In this document: one piece after another, positions 1 through 6,669 of the stretch | Position numbering within the stretch: position 1 is the first letter of the stretch | Layout of the letters: every line of letters begins with the position of its first letter | Assembly (NCBI GenBank): GCA_004213025.1 | Contig: SHBC01000037.1 | Coordinates: 1 to 8,878 of the forward strand | Direction: 5' to 3' | DNA: 8,878 nucleotides | DNA from: SAR116 cluster bacterium | GTDB taxonomy: Bacteria > Pseudomonadota > Alphaproteobacteria > Puniceispirillales > Puniceispirillaceae | Program-made: the position numbers and the translations under genes | Notes under the pieces: generated by a model | Told to the model about the DNA's origin: nothing | The model's input: only the letters and a program-made list of their open reading frames with translations | Databases searched by the model: none

Positions 1-2031
1 TGTGACCGCCGCGTTGATATTGCGGCTGGCCACAGAATCGCCAATGCGGTGAAGCTTGAATCCGTTCGCCCCTGATGATTTTGGCTGCGTGGATTTTGGC
101 TGTGTGGATTTTGGCTGTGCGTTGCCGGTCACCATCATGCCAAGATCGGTGACACCCTCATTTCGTGACAGTGGCGCCAGATCGTGGAACAGCGCGTCCG
201 CCGGTATCGTGCCATAATCGAAGATTATCTGCGCCGCGCTTTTCTCGGTGCGGGTGCCTGTCAATTCGCTCTGCAGTGATGCGACCAGCCTGTTGCCCTC
301 ACGCCTGACCCCGACAAGCGCATGTTCGGTGGTCGTCTCGATCTCTGCCTCGGCGGCCCATTTGCGCCAGATGACCCGCTCGGCATAGGCCTGTTCCATG
401 GCCAGTGTCTCGTCAATGGTCACAAGGCTGACCCGCGCGCCGGCGGCATGCGCGACATCGGCCGCGCTCATCGCCACATGCCGGCCGGTGCCGTCGATGA
501 CAAGAACATCCGCCGCCGGTGCCACGGTTCCCTGAATGACATCCCACGGGCTGGTCAGCTCATCGCCGCCCGGCACCCAGTCGATATTCGGAATGCCGCC
601 GGTGGCGATGATCACAAGATCGGGGTTGCAGGCCATCACATCCCCGGTGCTGGCAAACACCCCGCATCGCAGATCGACACCAAGCCGTTCGATCTCGGCA
701 ATGCGCCAGTCGACAATGCCGATCATGTCGCGCCGCCAGCTGGCACGCGCCGCCAGCAGAACCTGTCCGCCGGCGCGCGGCGCTGCCTCGAACAGCGTCA
801 CCTGATGGCCGCGCTCGGCGGCAACCCGCGCCGCCTCCAGTCCGCCCGGCCCGGCGCCGACGATGACCACGCGCCGCGATGATGACGCGGCCTCGATGCG
901 GTGGTTCAGAATCGCTTCATGCCCGGTGGCCGGGTTGTGAAGGCAGGTTGGCCGCCGGTGTGACATGCAATGGGTGGCCCCGACACAGGGCCGGATCCGG
1001 TGTTCCTCGCCAGCGGCGATCTTCTCGACAAGATGCGGGTCGGCGATATGCGCGCGGGTCATCCCGACAAGGTCGATCAGCCCCTCGGCGATGGCGTGGC
1101 GCGCCGTCGCCACATCGGAAATCCGCGCCGCATGCATCACCGGCAGGTCGATCTGTTCGCGAAAGGCGGCGGCCTTGGTCAGCCAGGGCGCGGTTGGCGA
1201 GGCCATGCCCGGCATGTTGTCGATGGCAAGACCGGCATAGGTGTCCATGCGGCCATAGATGGCGTTGAAGAAATCGAGAACGCCTTCCGCCTGGAACCGG
1301 TGTGCGATGGCGAGGCTCTCCTCGAAGCCAAGCCCCTCGGCATGTCCCTCATCGACAATGAAACGGAACCCAAGCAGGAAGTCAGGCCCGACCGCCTTGC
1401 GGATGGCCTTGAATATGTCGATCCCGAAACGGCAGCGATTCTCCAGCGACCCGCCATAGGAATCCGTCCGCTGGTTCATCGCCGGCGACAGGAACTGGCC
1501 AATCAGATGCGCCCCTGACAGGCATTCGATGCCGTCCAGCCCGCCAATCTGACAGCGCCGCGCGGCGGCGACGAAATCGGCTGTCACCCTGGCGATGTCC
1601 TGATCGCCCATCTCCTTTGGGATGCTGCGATGCAGCGTCTCGCGGATCACCGATGGCGCGATGGTTGGCAACATCGCGTCCTTGTCGAACTCGCCGCGCC
1701 GTCCAAGATGCGTGATCTGACACATCAGGGCGCTTCCGGCTTCATGGATTTGTGATGAAAACCTTGTCAGATGCGGGATCACCCCATCAACGCCAAGATT
1801 GAGCTGCGGCATCACCGATGGCGAATCAACCGAGACGTTCGATGAACCACCAAACATGGTCAGCCCGATGCCGCCGCGCGCCTTTTCAAGATGATAGGCC
1901 TGATAGCGGTCAGCCGGCATGCCGCCCTCGCCAAGCCCGCAGGCATGGCTTGTGCTCATGATCCTGTTGCGAAGCGTCACCGTGCCCAGCCTGTATGGCT
2001 GCAGCAGGGGGTCTGTTACCTCACCCGTCAT
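1..2031 (-). CDS. Trimethylamine dehydrogenase/DgcA-like FMN- and FAD/NAD-binding oxidoreductase (3' end cut off by window)
   Basis: Likely cytoplasmic flavoenzyme for oxidative N-demethylation of a methylated amine, or a 2,4-dienoyl-CoA-reductase-like ene-reductase. The frame is open from ATG at 2031 to base 1 (677 codons). The last in-window residues, HRIGDSVASRNINAAVT, resemble the family's C-terminus, so probably only a few to about twenty residues are missing. Residues 1-340 form an old-yellow-enzyme TIM barrel: QITHLGRR at 105-112, SGAH at 172-175 and QFLSPAMNQRTDSYGGSLEN just after. An iron-sulfur-type segment has C349, C355 and C363, but alanine (A352) where TMADH and FadH have the second cysteine. 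A dinucleotide fold follows (GAGPGG, 392-397). SGAH aligns with TMADH YGAH, so His is kept and Tyr is replaced by Ser. A GGAGGA ribosome site lies 8 nt before the ATG. The gene is divergent from the MttB-like gene. Family is well supported; substrate is not. Confidence 0.9.
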   Translation of the reverse strand, partial: MTGEVTDPLLQPYRLGTVTLRNRIMSTSHACGLGEGGMPADRYQAYHLEKARGGIGLTMFGGSSNVSVDSPSVMPQLNLGVDGVIPHLTRFSSQIHEAGSALMCQITHLGRRGEFDKDAMLPTIAPSVIRETLHRSIPKEMGDQDIARVTADFVAAARRCQIGGLDGIECLSGAHLIGQFLSPAMNQRTDSYGGSLENRCRFGIDIFKAIRKAVGPDFLLGFRFIVDEGHAEGLGFEESLAIAHRFQAEGVLDFFNAIYGRMDTYAGLAIDNMPGMASPTAPWLTKAAAFREQIDLPVMHAARISDVATARHAIAEGLIDLVGMTRAHIADPHLVEKIAAGEEHRIRPCVGATHCMSHRRPTCLHNPATGHEAILNHRIEAASSSRRVVIVGAGPGGLEAARVAAERGHQVTLFEAAPRAGGQVLLAARASWRRDMIGIVDWRIAEIERLGVDLRCGVFASTGDVMACNPDLVIIATGGIPNIDWVPGGDELTSPWDVIQGTVAPAADVLVIDGTGRHVAMSAADVAHAAGARVSLVTIDETLAMEQAYAERVIWRKWAAEAEIETTTEHALVGVRREGNRLVASLQSELTGTRTEKSAAQIIFDYGTIPADALFHDLAPLSRNEGVTDLGMMVTGNAQPKSTQPKSTQPKSSGANGFKLHRIGDSVASRNINAAVT
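77..121. repeat. 15-bp tandem repeat, three copies, in frame in the flavoprotein gene
   Basis: Three adjacent 15-bp units (77-91, 92-106, 107-121) share GATTTTGGCTGYGYG and differ at two positions. Read on the minus strand they encode a repeated QPKST pentapeptide about 25 residues before the end of the visible protein. The unit is a multiple of three, so copy-number change would not shift the frame. The insert sits just before the conserved IGD segment, probably in a surface loop. Confidence 0.9.
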
Positions 2032-2196
2032 CCCGTCAATCCTCCCCCACCGAAATCAAACTCCCGGAATCAAACCTAATGAAATCATGCGGCGAAGCCG
2101 ACGGCGTTGCAATAGCGCGGCGTATTTCACCCTTGCCGGTTGGCGGCGAAGCCGCGATGCTGGGGGACCAAGACAGATCATCCGGGACGTTTCTGC
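2032..2196. promoter_or_regulatory. Divergent intergenic control region with 12-bp direct repeat
   Basis: These 165 bp separate two divergent genes and must hold the leaders, and probably the promoters, of both. I found no convincing sigma-70 -35/-10 pair in either direction. A 12-bp exact repeat, GCGGCGAAGCCG, occurs at 2089-2100 and 2143-2154, start to start 54 bp (about five helical turns). Each copy contains the dyad CGGC-GAA-GCCG. In the second copy the stem extends to five pairs (GCGGC/GCCGC, 2143-2155). The pair could be operator half-sites for a shared regulator or small leader hairpins. In GC-rich DNA such short motifs can also arise by chance. Confidence 0.4.
2040..2045 (-). promoter_or_regulatory. 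Ribosome binding site of the flavoprotein gene
   Basis: On the minus strand GGAGGA lies 8 nt before the ATG at 2031. It fixes the start of the flavoprotein, which has no alternative with equally good spacing. Confidence 0.8.
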
Positions 2197-3771
2197 ATGT
2201 CAGACAGCAACATCGCAAACCGCCAGCGGCGAGGGCGGCGCGGCAAGGCCGCCGCGCCATCGCACGCCGCCGCACCGGTGCTGGCACCTGTCGGTGGCAG
2301 GCTGCGGCTTCTCGACGAGGGTGCATTGCAGCGGATTCATGAAACCGCGCTTGCGCTGCTGGCGCGCACCGGCATTTCTGAGGCTCCGCCGGCGGTGATT
2401 GATCTTGCCACCGCCGCCGGTGCGACGCTTGGCGATGATGGCAGGTTGTGTTTTCCGGAATCGCTTGTCGAGGCGGCGCTTGCCGGCCTGCGGCGTGAGA
2501 TCACCCTCCATGGCCGCGGCGATGCCGGCAATCTTGTTCTTGGCGGCGATACCGTGCATGTCGGCACTGGCGGTGCCTCGCCCGAAATCCTCGACCTTGA
2601 CAGCGGCCAGTACCGGCCCTCGACGCTTGAAGATATTCATCTTGCGGCGCGGCTTGTCGATGGTCTGGAACATATCCATTTCTTCAGCCGTCCGATGGTG
2701 GCGCGTGATATCGAGTCGCCCCTGAAGATGGAGGTGAACACTGCCTGGGCCTGCCTTGCCGGCACCGGCAAGCATGTCATGGTCAGCGCGTCCTCGCTTC
2801 AGGCGGTCGATGAGATTGCCGAGCTTGTCTATATGCTTGCCGGGTCTGAGGCGGCATTTCGCGCCGCGCCCTTCCTGTCGCTGAACGTCAATCACATCGT
2901 TCCGCCGCTGCGTTTTGACGGTGATTCCGCTGCTGTGCTGCTGCGCGCCGTCGAACGCGGCATCCCGGTCATGGTCAATACTTTCGGCCAGCTTGGCGCC
3001 TCCAGCCCGGTCACCATCGCCGGCTGTGTGGCGCAGACAACGGCCGAGACACTTGCCGGAATGGTGCTTGCCTGGCTGGCCGACCCGCAGGCGCGGGCCA
3101 TTTTCGGGCCGCGTCCGATGGTTACCGACCTGCGGACTGGCGCGATGTCGGGCGGCGGCGGCGAACAGGCAAAGCTGACGGCGGCGGCGATCCAGATGGC
3201 GCGGTTCTACAACCTGCCAAGCTCGACCATCGCCGGTGCCACCGATTCAAAATGGCCCGATGCGCAGGCTGGCCACGAAAAATGCCTCGCCGTCACGCTG
3301 GCGGTGCAGGCAGGCGCGCATTTCATCACCCAGGCGGCCGGAACGCAGGCAAGCCTGATGGGAACATCGCTTGAATCCTATGTCATCGACAATGACATGC
3401 TTGGCGCCATCCTCAGCGCGCATACCGCCATCGAGGTGTCAGATGACACGCTGGACGCGGCCGCCATCCATGACGCCGCCACCGGTGCCGGGCATTTTCT
3501 TGGTGAGGCCAGTACGCTGGCGCGGATGACAAGCGACTTTCTGTATCCGGCGATTGGCGACCGGCGGAGCATCGGTGAATGGCAGGATGATGGCCGCCCT
3601 GACAGCTGGCAGCGGGCGCATGACAGGGTGAAGGAGCGTCTTGCCGCAACGCCGCGCCAGCTTGTCGATCCGGGGCTGGCGGCACAAATTGAATCCAGAT
3701 TCGCGGTGCGGCCCTTGACGCAGGCGCTGCCGCAAGACCTGACCAATGACGAGGTGTCCGATGTCGGATGA
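2197..3771 (+). CDS. MttB-superfamily (COG5598) trimethylamine/glycine betaine-type corrinoid methyltransferase, non-pyrrolysine
   Basis: Cytoplasmic methyltransferase of the trimethylamine methyltransferase family. Characterised members move a methyl group from a quaternary or tertiary amine to a corrinoid protein (MttB on trimethylamine, MtgB on glycine betaine). The 524-residue length fits. Family-like segments are the basic N-terminus (RRGRRGK), GGDTVHVGTGGASPEI near 120-135, LSNVNH-type LSLNVNHIVPP near 230, and ATDSKWPDAQAGHEK from about residue 348. The frame has no internal amber codon, so it belongs to the pyrrolysine-free branch, which includes the betaine demethylase MtgB. ATG 2197 is preceded by a weak GGGA at 9 nt. 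An in-frame ATG at 2140 would add 19 residues unlike the family start. Its 3' end overlaps the ureohydrolase by 11 nt, so the two are probably translated together. No corrinoid protein or reactivase gene is nearby. Substrate unknown. Confidence 0.9.
   Translation: MSDSNIANRQRRGRRGKAAAPSHAAAPVLAPVGGRLRLLDEGALQRIHETALALLARTGISEAPPAVIDLATAAGATLGDDGRLCFPESLVEAALAGLRREITLHGRGDAGNLVLGGDTVHVGTGGASPEILDLDSGQYRPSTLEDIHLAARLVDGLEHIHFFSRPMVARDIESPLKMEVNTAWACLAGTGKHVMVSASSLQAVDEIAELVYMLAGSEAAFRAAPFLSLNVNHIVPPLRFDGDSAAVLLRAVERGIPVMVNTFGQLGASSPVTIAGCVAQTTAETLAGMVLAWLADPQARAIFGPRPMVTDLRTGAMSGGGGEQAKLTAAAIQMARFYNLPSSTIAGATDSKWPDAQAGHEKCLAVTLAVQAGAHFITQAAGTQASLMGTSLESYVIDNDMLGAILSAHTAIEVSDDTLDAAAIHDAATGAGHFLGEASTLARMTSDFLYPAIGDRRSIGEWQDDGRPDSWQRAHDRVKERLAATPRQLVDPGLAAQIESRFAVRPLTQALPQDLTNDEVSDVG
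3751..3754 (+). promoter_or_regulatory. Ribosome binding site deciding the ureohydrolase start
   Basis: GAGG, inside the end of the methyltransferase gene, lies 6 nt before ATG 3761. This favours 3761 over the in-frame ATG at 3746, which precedes the site and would add only MTRCP. Confidence 0.65.
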
Positions 3772-4738
3772 CAATTTCTTCACCCCCGTTTCGGCTCTGG
3801 AGATGCCGCGTTTCGCCGGCATGCCGAACTTCATGAGGCTGCCGCATCTGACGCTGGAGTCATCGCGAATCGACGAGGTGGAGATGGCGCTTGTCGGCGT
3901 TCCGTGGGATGCCGGCACGACAAACCGGCCGGGCCCGCGGCACGGGCCGCGCCAGCTTCGCGACCTGTCGACGATGATCCGGGCGATGAATCCGGTCACC
4001 GGCGTGGCCCCTTTCACCATGGTGAACTGTGCCGATCTTGGTGATGTCGGGCCCAATCCGATCGACCTTGATGACAGCATGCAGCGGATTACCAGCTTCT
4101 ATGCCGAACTGGCGGCGCGCGGGATCACGCCGATGACAGCTGGCGGTGATCATCTTGTCTCGCTGCCGGTGCTTCGCGGCATTGCCGGTTCCGCGCCGCT
4201 GGGGATGATCCATTTCGATGCCCATACCGACCTGTTCGACAGCTATTTCGGCGGCTTTCGCTATACCCACGGGACGCCGTTCCGCCGCGCCATCGAAGAA
4301 GGTCTGCTTGACCCGAAGCGGGTTGTGCAGATCGGCATCAGGGGTACCGCCTACAACACCGAGGATGTCGATTGGGGCCTGGCACAGGGCGTTCGGATCA
4401 TCCGCATTGAAGAGCTGTTCGACCGCGGCATTGCCGACGTTATGACGGAGGCCCGCCAGATTGTCGGTGATGCGCCGACCTATTGTTCCTTCGACATCGA
4501 TTTCATCGATCCGAGTTTTGCCCCCGGCACCGGCACACCGGAGATCGGCGGCGTTACGTCCTTTCAGGCACAGCAGGTGGTGCGTGAATTGTCGGGCGTG
4601 AATCTGGTCGGGGCCGATCTTGTCGAGGTGTCGCCGCCCTTTGATGCTGCCGGCGGCACAGCCTGGATCGGCGTGTCGATCATGTTCGAGCTGATGTGCG
4701 TTCTGGCCGAGGCGATTGTCGCGCGCCGCGCCGGCTAG
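3761..4738 (+). CDS. Agmatinase/ureohydrolase-family amidinohydrolase
   Basis: Metal-dependent (usually dinuclear Mn) hydrolase that splits a guanidino or related amidino group, typically releasing urea and an amine. The 325 residues match agmatinase / guanidinobutyrase length. All family metal motifs are present: GGDH at 128-131, DAHTD at 153-157 and SFDIDFID at 243-250, followed by the PGTGTPE loop. The N-terminus (FFTPVSALEMPRFAGMPNF) resembles bacterial agmatinase / guanidinobutyrase-type proteins. The gene overlaps the methyltransferase by 11 nt. Nothing in the sequence separates agmatine, guanidinobutyrate, guanidinopropionate, free guanidine (the Ni enzyme of the same fold) or a methylated guanidino compound as substrate. 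The operon with an MttB-like enzyme hints at a methylated nitrogen compound rather than routine polyamine synthesis, but that is inference. Confidence 0.92.
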   Translation: MSDDNFFTPVSALEMPRFAGMPNFMRLPHLTLESSRIDEVEMALVGVPWDAGTTNRPGPRHGPRQLRDLSTMIRAMNPVTGVAPFTMVNCADLGDVGPNPIDLDDSMQRITSFYAELAARGITPMTAGGDHLVSLPVLRGIAGSAPLGMIHFDAHTDLFDSYFGGFRYTHGTPFRRAIEEGLLDPKRVVQIGIRGTAYNTEDVDWGLAQGVRIIRIEELFDRGIADVMTEARQIVGDAPTYCSFDIDFIDPSFAPGTGTPEIGGVTSFQAQQVVRELSGVNLVGADLVEVSPPFDAAGGTAWIGVSIMFELMCVLAEAIVARRAG

Positions 4739-4749
4739 GACCGTGCCAT

Positions 4750-4809
4750 CCCGGGGCCGGTCATCCCGGAGACGATTACCCCGGAGACGGTTACCCCGGA
4801 GACGATTAC
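4750..4809. repeat. 15-bp tandem repeat at convergent gene junction, duplicating a stop codon
   Basis: Three near-identical units, CCCGGAGACGRTTAC, occur at 4765-4779, 4780-4794 and 4795-4809 (one difference). A degenerate fourth unit at 4750-4764 matches about 10 of 15. The array runs from just after the ureohydrolase stop into the last codons of the isomerase-like gene. On the minus strand each clean unit contains TAA in the isomerase reading frame, and the degenerate copy gives TGA, so the true stop at 4808-4806 is followed by further in-frame stops every 15 nt. There is no T-run or strong hairpin typical of an intrinsic terminator. Confidence 0.9.
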
Positions 4810-5663
4810 CCCTGGGTAGCGGCTTTGTCCATCTCGTTCCACATCTGGATCACCCATTGCCGGATGATCAGCGCCTCTTCCCAGCGGTTTGACATCTCGC
4901 GCCCGTCGGCGCCGGTCATCGCATATTCGGGCGGCCCAAGTTCGCACAGGAAGATACAGTCTCCTGATTCATTGCGGGCGCGCCAGCTTTCCAGCCCGTC
5001 GCGCCACCATCCCCTGAACAGATCGACCCATTTCACATGCTGCGGGAAATCCAGCTGTAGCTGGATCTGCTGGCGGCTGGCGACACGCCCCTGGAAACTG
5101 TCCGAGCGTTCGATGATCCGGCGAATCAGCCCGGCGTCGCGCGGGTCGAGCGGCAGTTTGAATTCGCGGTCAACGACGAAATGCGAAAGGTCGGCGCAAA
5201 GCCGCATTTCGGGAACCGCATCGATCAGGCACAGGGTGGCATAGAGATCATTGGTGATGCAGTTGCGGTGCGTCTCGAACTGGATCGGCATGCCGACCTC
5301 ATCCGCCATATCGATCCAGCGCCGGATCACCGGGATCATCCCGTCGACACTCAGCGGCATCACCTGGCCGATAACATCGACAAAGGGAGCCCCAAAATCC
5401 TTCGCCATGATCAGCGTCTCGCGAAGCGATTCGATGCTCTTCGGAAAGGCGACAATCAGCGGTGTCAGCCCGGCGCGTTCCATATGTGGGCGGACCTCGC
5501 GGGCCTGTGCCACATCGCCGGCGCCAAGATCAATCGCCATGCCGTCATAACCGGCCTCGGCGACCATCTTGCAGATCCGGTCATAGGAAAGGATGGTGCC
5601 GCTGTCATCATGCGGCATCATCGCCCAGAGCGAGGTAAAGGTCTTGAGCTGCCGCGAGGCCAT
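4806..5663 (-). CDS. Xylose isomerase-like TIM-barrel protein (sugar phosphate isomerase/epimerase family)
   Basis: Soluble 285-residue protein of the AP-endonuclease-2 / xylose-isomerase-like TIM-barrel family. Members are metal-dependent isomerases, epimerases or dehydratases on sugars, inositols and small hydroxy or keto acids. Likely metal-site residues are E130 (IQFETH), D158 with H161 (CADLSHF), Q191 (FQGRV) and E241 (CELGPPEY), with R197 placed like the substrate arginine of ketose 3-epimerases. Q191 stands where many relatives have His. ATG 5663 was chosen because it starts 7 nt after the desaturase-like gene's stop and begins a natural first strand (LKTFTSLWAM). ATG 5699 and 5747 would overlap that gene, and no start has a strong Shine-Dalgarno. 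The gene is last in the minus-strand operon, and its stop lies in the tandem repeat. The real substrate cannot be read from the sequence. Confidence 0.82.
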   Translation of the reverse strand: MASRQLKTFTSLWAMMPHDDSGTILSYDRICKMVAEAGYDGMAIDLGAGDVAQAREVRPHMERAGLTPLIVAFPKSIESLRETLIMAKDFGAPFVDVIGQVMPLSVDGMIPVIRRWIDMADEVGMPIQFETHRNCITNDLYATLCLIDAVPEMRLCADLSHFVVDREFKLPLDPRDAGLIRRIIERSDSFQGRVASRQQIQLQLDFPQHVKWVDLFRGWWRDGLESWRARNESGDCIFLCELGPPEYAMTGADGREMSNRWEEALIIRQWVIQMWNEMDKAATQG

Positions 5664-5670
5664 GGCCGTA

Positions 5671-6651
5671 TCAGGCTTCAAGGCGGGCCGTGCGGCCATC
5701 TGCAACCGGCACGATCCAGGCCTCGTCCATCGGCCAGCGGCTCTCATCCTTTTCCATCAGGCGCTTGACCACCTCGATCTGGAATTCGATCCACCCCATG
5801 CGATGCACCGGGCCGGCCGCTGTCTCGATCTTGTCGTTCAGCTTGCGAAGCTGCCAGAACGGCACCGACGGATAGCTGTGATGCGCGGTGTGGTAAGGCA
5901 TCTGCCAGCACAGCCAACGCATGACGGCATTGGTGCGGGTCGAGCGGGTGTTGCTCAGAATGTCGGTTTCATGTGACAGGCCAAGATGCTCAATCGTGTT
6001 CTGCAGCTGGTGAACCCATTTCGTCAGCACCATCGGCAGCAGCCACAAGGTGATGGCGGCCCAGCTTTCGAACGCAAGCGACAGCGCCGCGATCGCAGCA
6101 TAGCCGGCGATATGAAGGCGGGATTCACGGATGATCTTGGCCTCCAGCGCGGCGCTGATATAGGGCTCGATGATGATGCCGCGGGCGCGTCTGATCAGCC
6201 CGGTGACGCGGTTCATCCAATAGGTGATGCCGACGAAATAGACCAGATAGCTCTGCAGTGTGAAGGGCGCGCGGGTCAGTTCGCCATCGCGTTCCCAGTT
6301 CGAGGTCCAGCGATGATGCGCCTGATGCATCGCAAGGTCATAGTCACGCGGAAAGATCATGGCAAAGCCGACAAGCCGCCCAAAAATTTCGTTCAGGCGC
6401 CGGGTGCGGAAGACGGTCCAGTGCGAGAGTTCATGCTGTGCCGCATAGAGGAAATTGACGACCACGCCGAGGGCAAAACCCGTTGCCAGCACCCACCATG
6501 TTCCCATCGCCAGAACATGCAGATAGCCAAGTACGGCAATGGCCCCGAGATGGCTAGTCATCTGCAGGCCGCCGGCCAGATCGGACTTGGCGTTGAACTC
6601 CTTCAACTCTGCCCCGCTCAGGAGCTTGCGGGTTGAAAAGCTTTCTTCCAC
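5671..6651 (-). CDS. Membrane diiron fatty-acid-desaturase/hydroxylase-family protein
   Basis: Integral membrane non-heme diiron oxygenase-like protein, the fold of fatty acid desaturases, AlkB-type hydroxylases and carotenoid ketolases. Histidine boxes, numbered from 6651, are H73-ELS-H77 (HxxxH), H109-QA-HH113 (HxxHH), a lone H222 in NTIEHLG, and H254-TA-HH258 (HxxHH), so the metal site looks complete. Hydrophobic spans near 33-70, 133-155 and 180-215 fit membrane segments. Family members also modify small polar compounds (the rhizobitoxine desaturase RtxC). It is 7 nt upstream of the isomerase-like gene and follows the ABC ATPase, so it may act on the same solute rather than on membrane lipid. 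The start is uncertain: GTG 6651 has GAGG 8 nt upstream, while GTG 6669 (six more residues) has no visible ribosome site. Confidence 0.82.
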   Translation of the reverse strand: MEESFSTRKLLSGAELKEFNAKSDLAGGLQMTSHLGAIAVLGYLHVLAMGTWWVLATGFALGVVVNFLYAAQHELSHWTVFRTRRLNEIFGRLVGFAMIFPRDYDLAMHQAHHRWTSNWERDGELTRAPFTLQSYLVYFVGITYWMNRVTGLIRRARGIIIEPYISAALEAKIIRESRLHIAGYAAIAALSLAFESWAAITLWLLPMVLTKWVHQLQNTIEHLGLSHETDILSNTRSTRTNAVMRWLCWQMPYHTAHHSYPSVPFWQLRKLNDKIETAAGPVHRMGWIEFQIEVVKRLMEKDESRWPMDEAWIVPVADGRTARLEA

Positions 6652-6669
6652 GGTCGTTACCTCATTCAC

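Noticed and set aside
322..1518. Long plus-strand open frames opposite the flavoprotein gene
   Set aside because: They are antisense to a clearly conserved protein, their translations are rich in Arg/Pro/His with no family motif, and they arise from GC-rich codon bias.
2107..2127. TTGCAA ... GTATTT as a sigma-70 promoter for the methyltransferase
   Set aside because: The two elements are only about 9-10 bp apart, too short for a -35/-10 pair.
2200..2895. Minus-strand open frame of 231 codons opposite the methyltransferase
   Set aside because: It overlaps a well-supported gene for its full length and shows no recognisable motif.
2197..3771. Pyrrolysine-encoding trimethylamine methyltransferase
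   Set aside because: The frame has no in-frame TAG before the TGA stop, so pyrrolysine cannot be encoded here.
4739..4805. Intrinsic bidirectional terminator between the convergent genes
   Set aside because: No strong hairpin followed by a T-run on either strand; the space is tandem repeat.
4696..5244. Plus-strand open frame containing PGDDY repeats
   Set aside because: It starts inside the ureohydrolase in another frame and runs antisense to the isomerase-like gene. The repeated peptide is only the tandem repeat translated.
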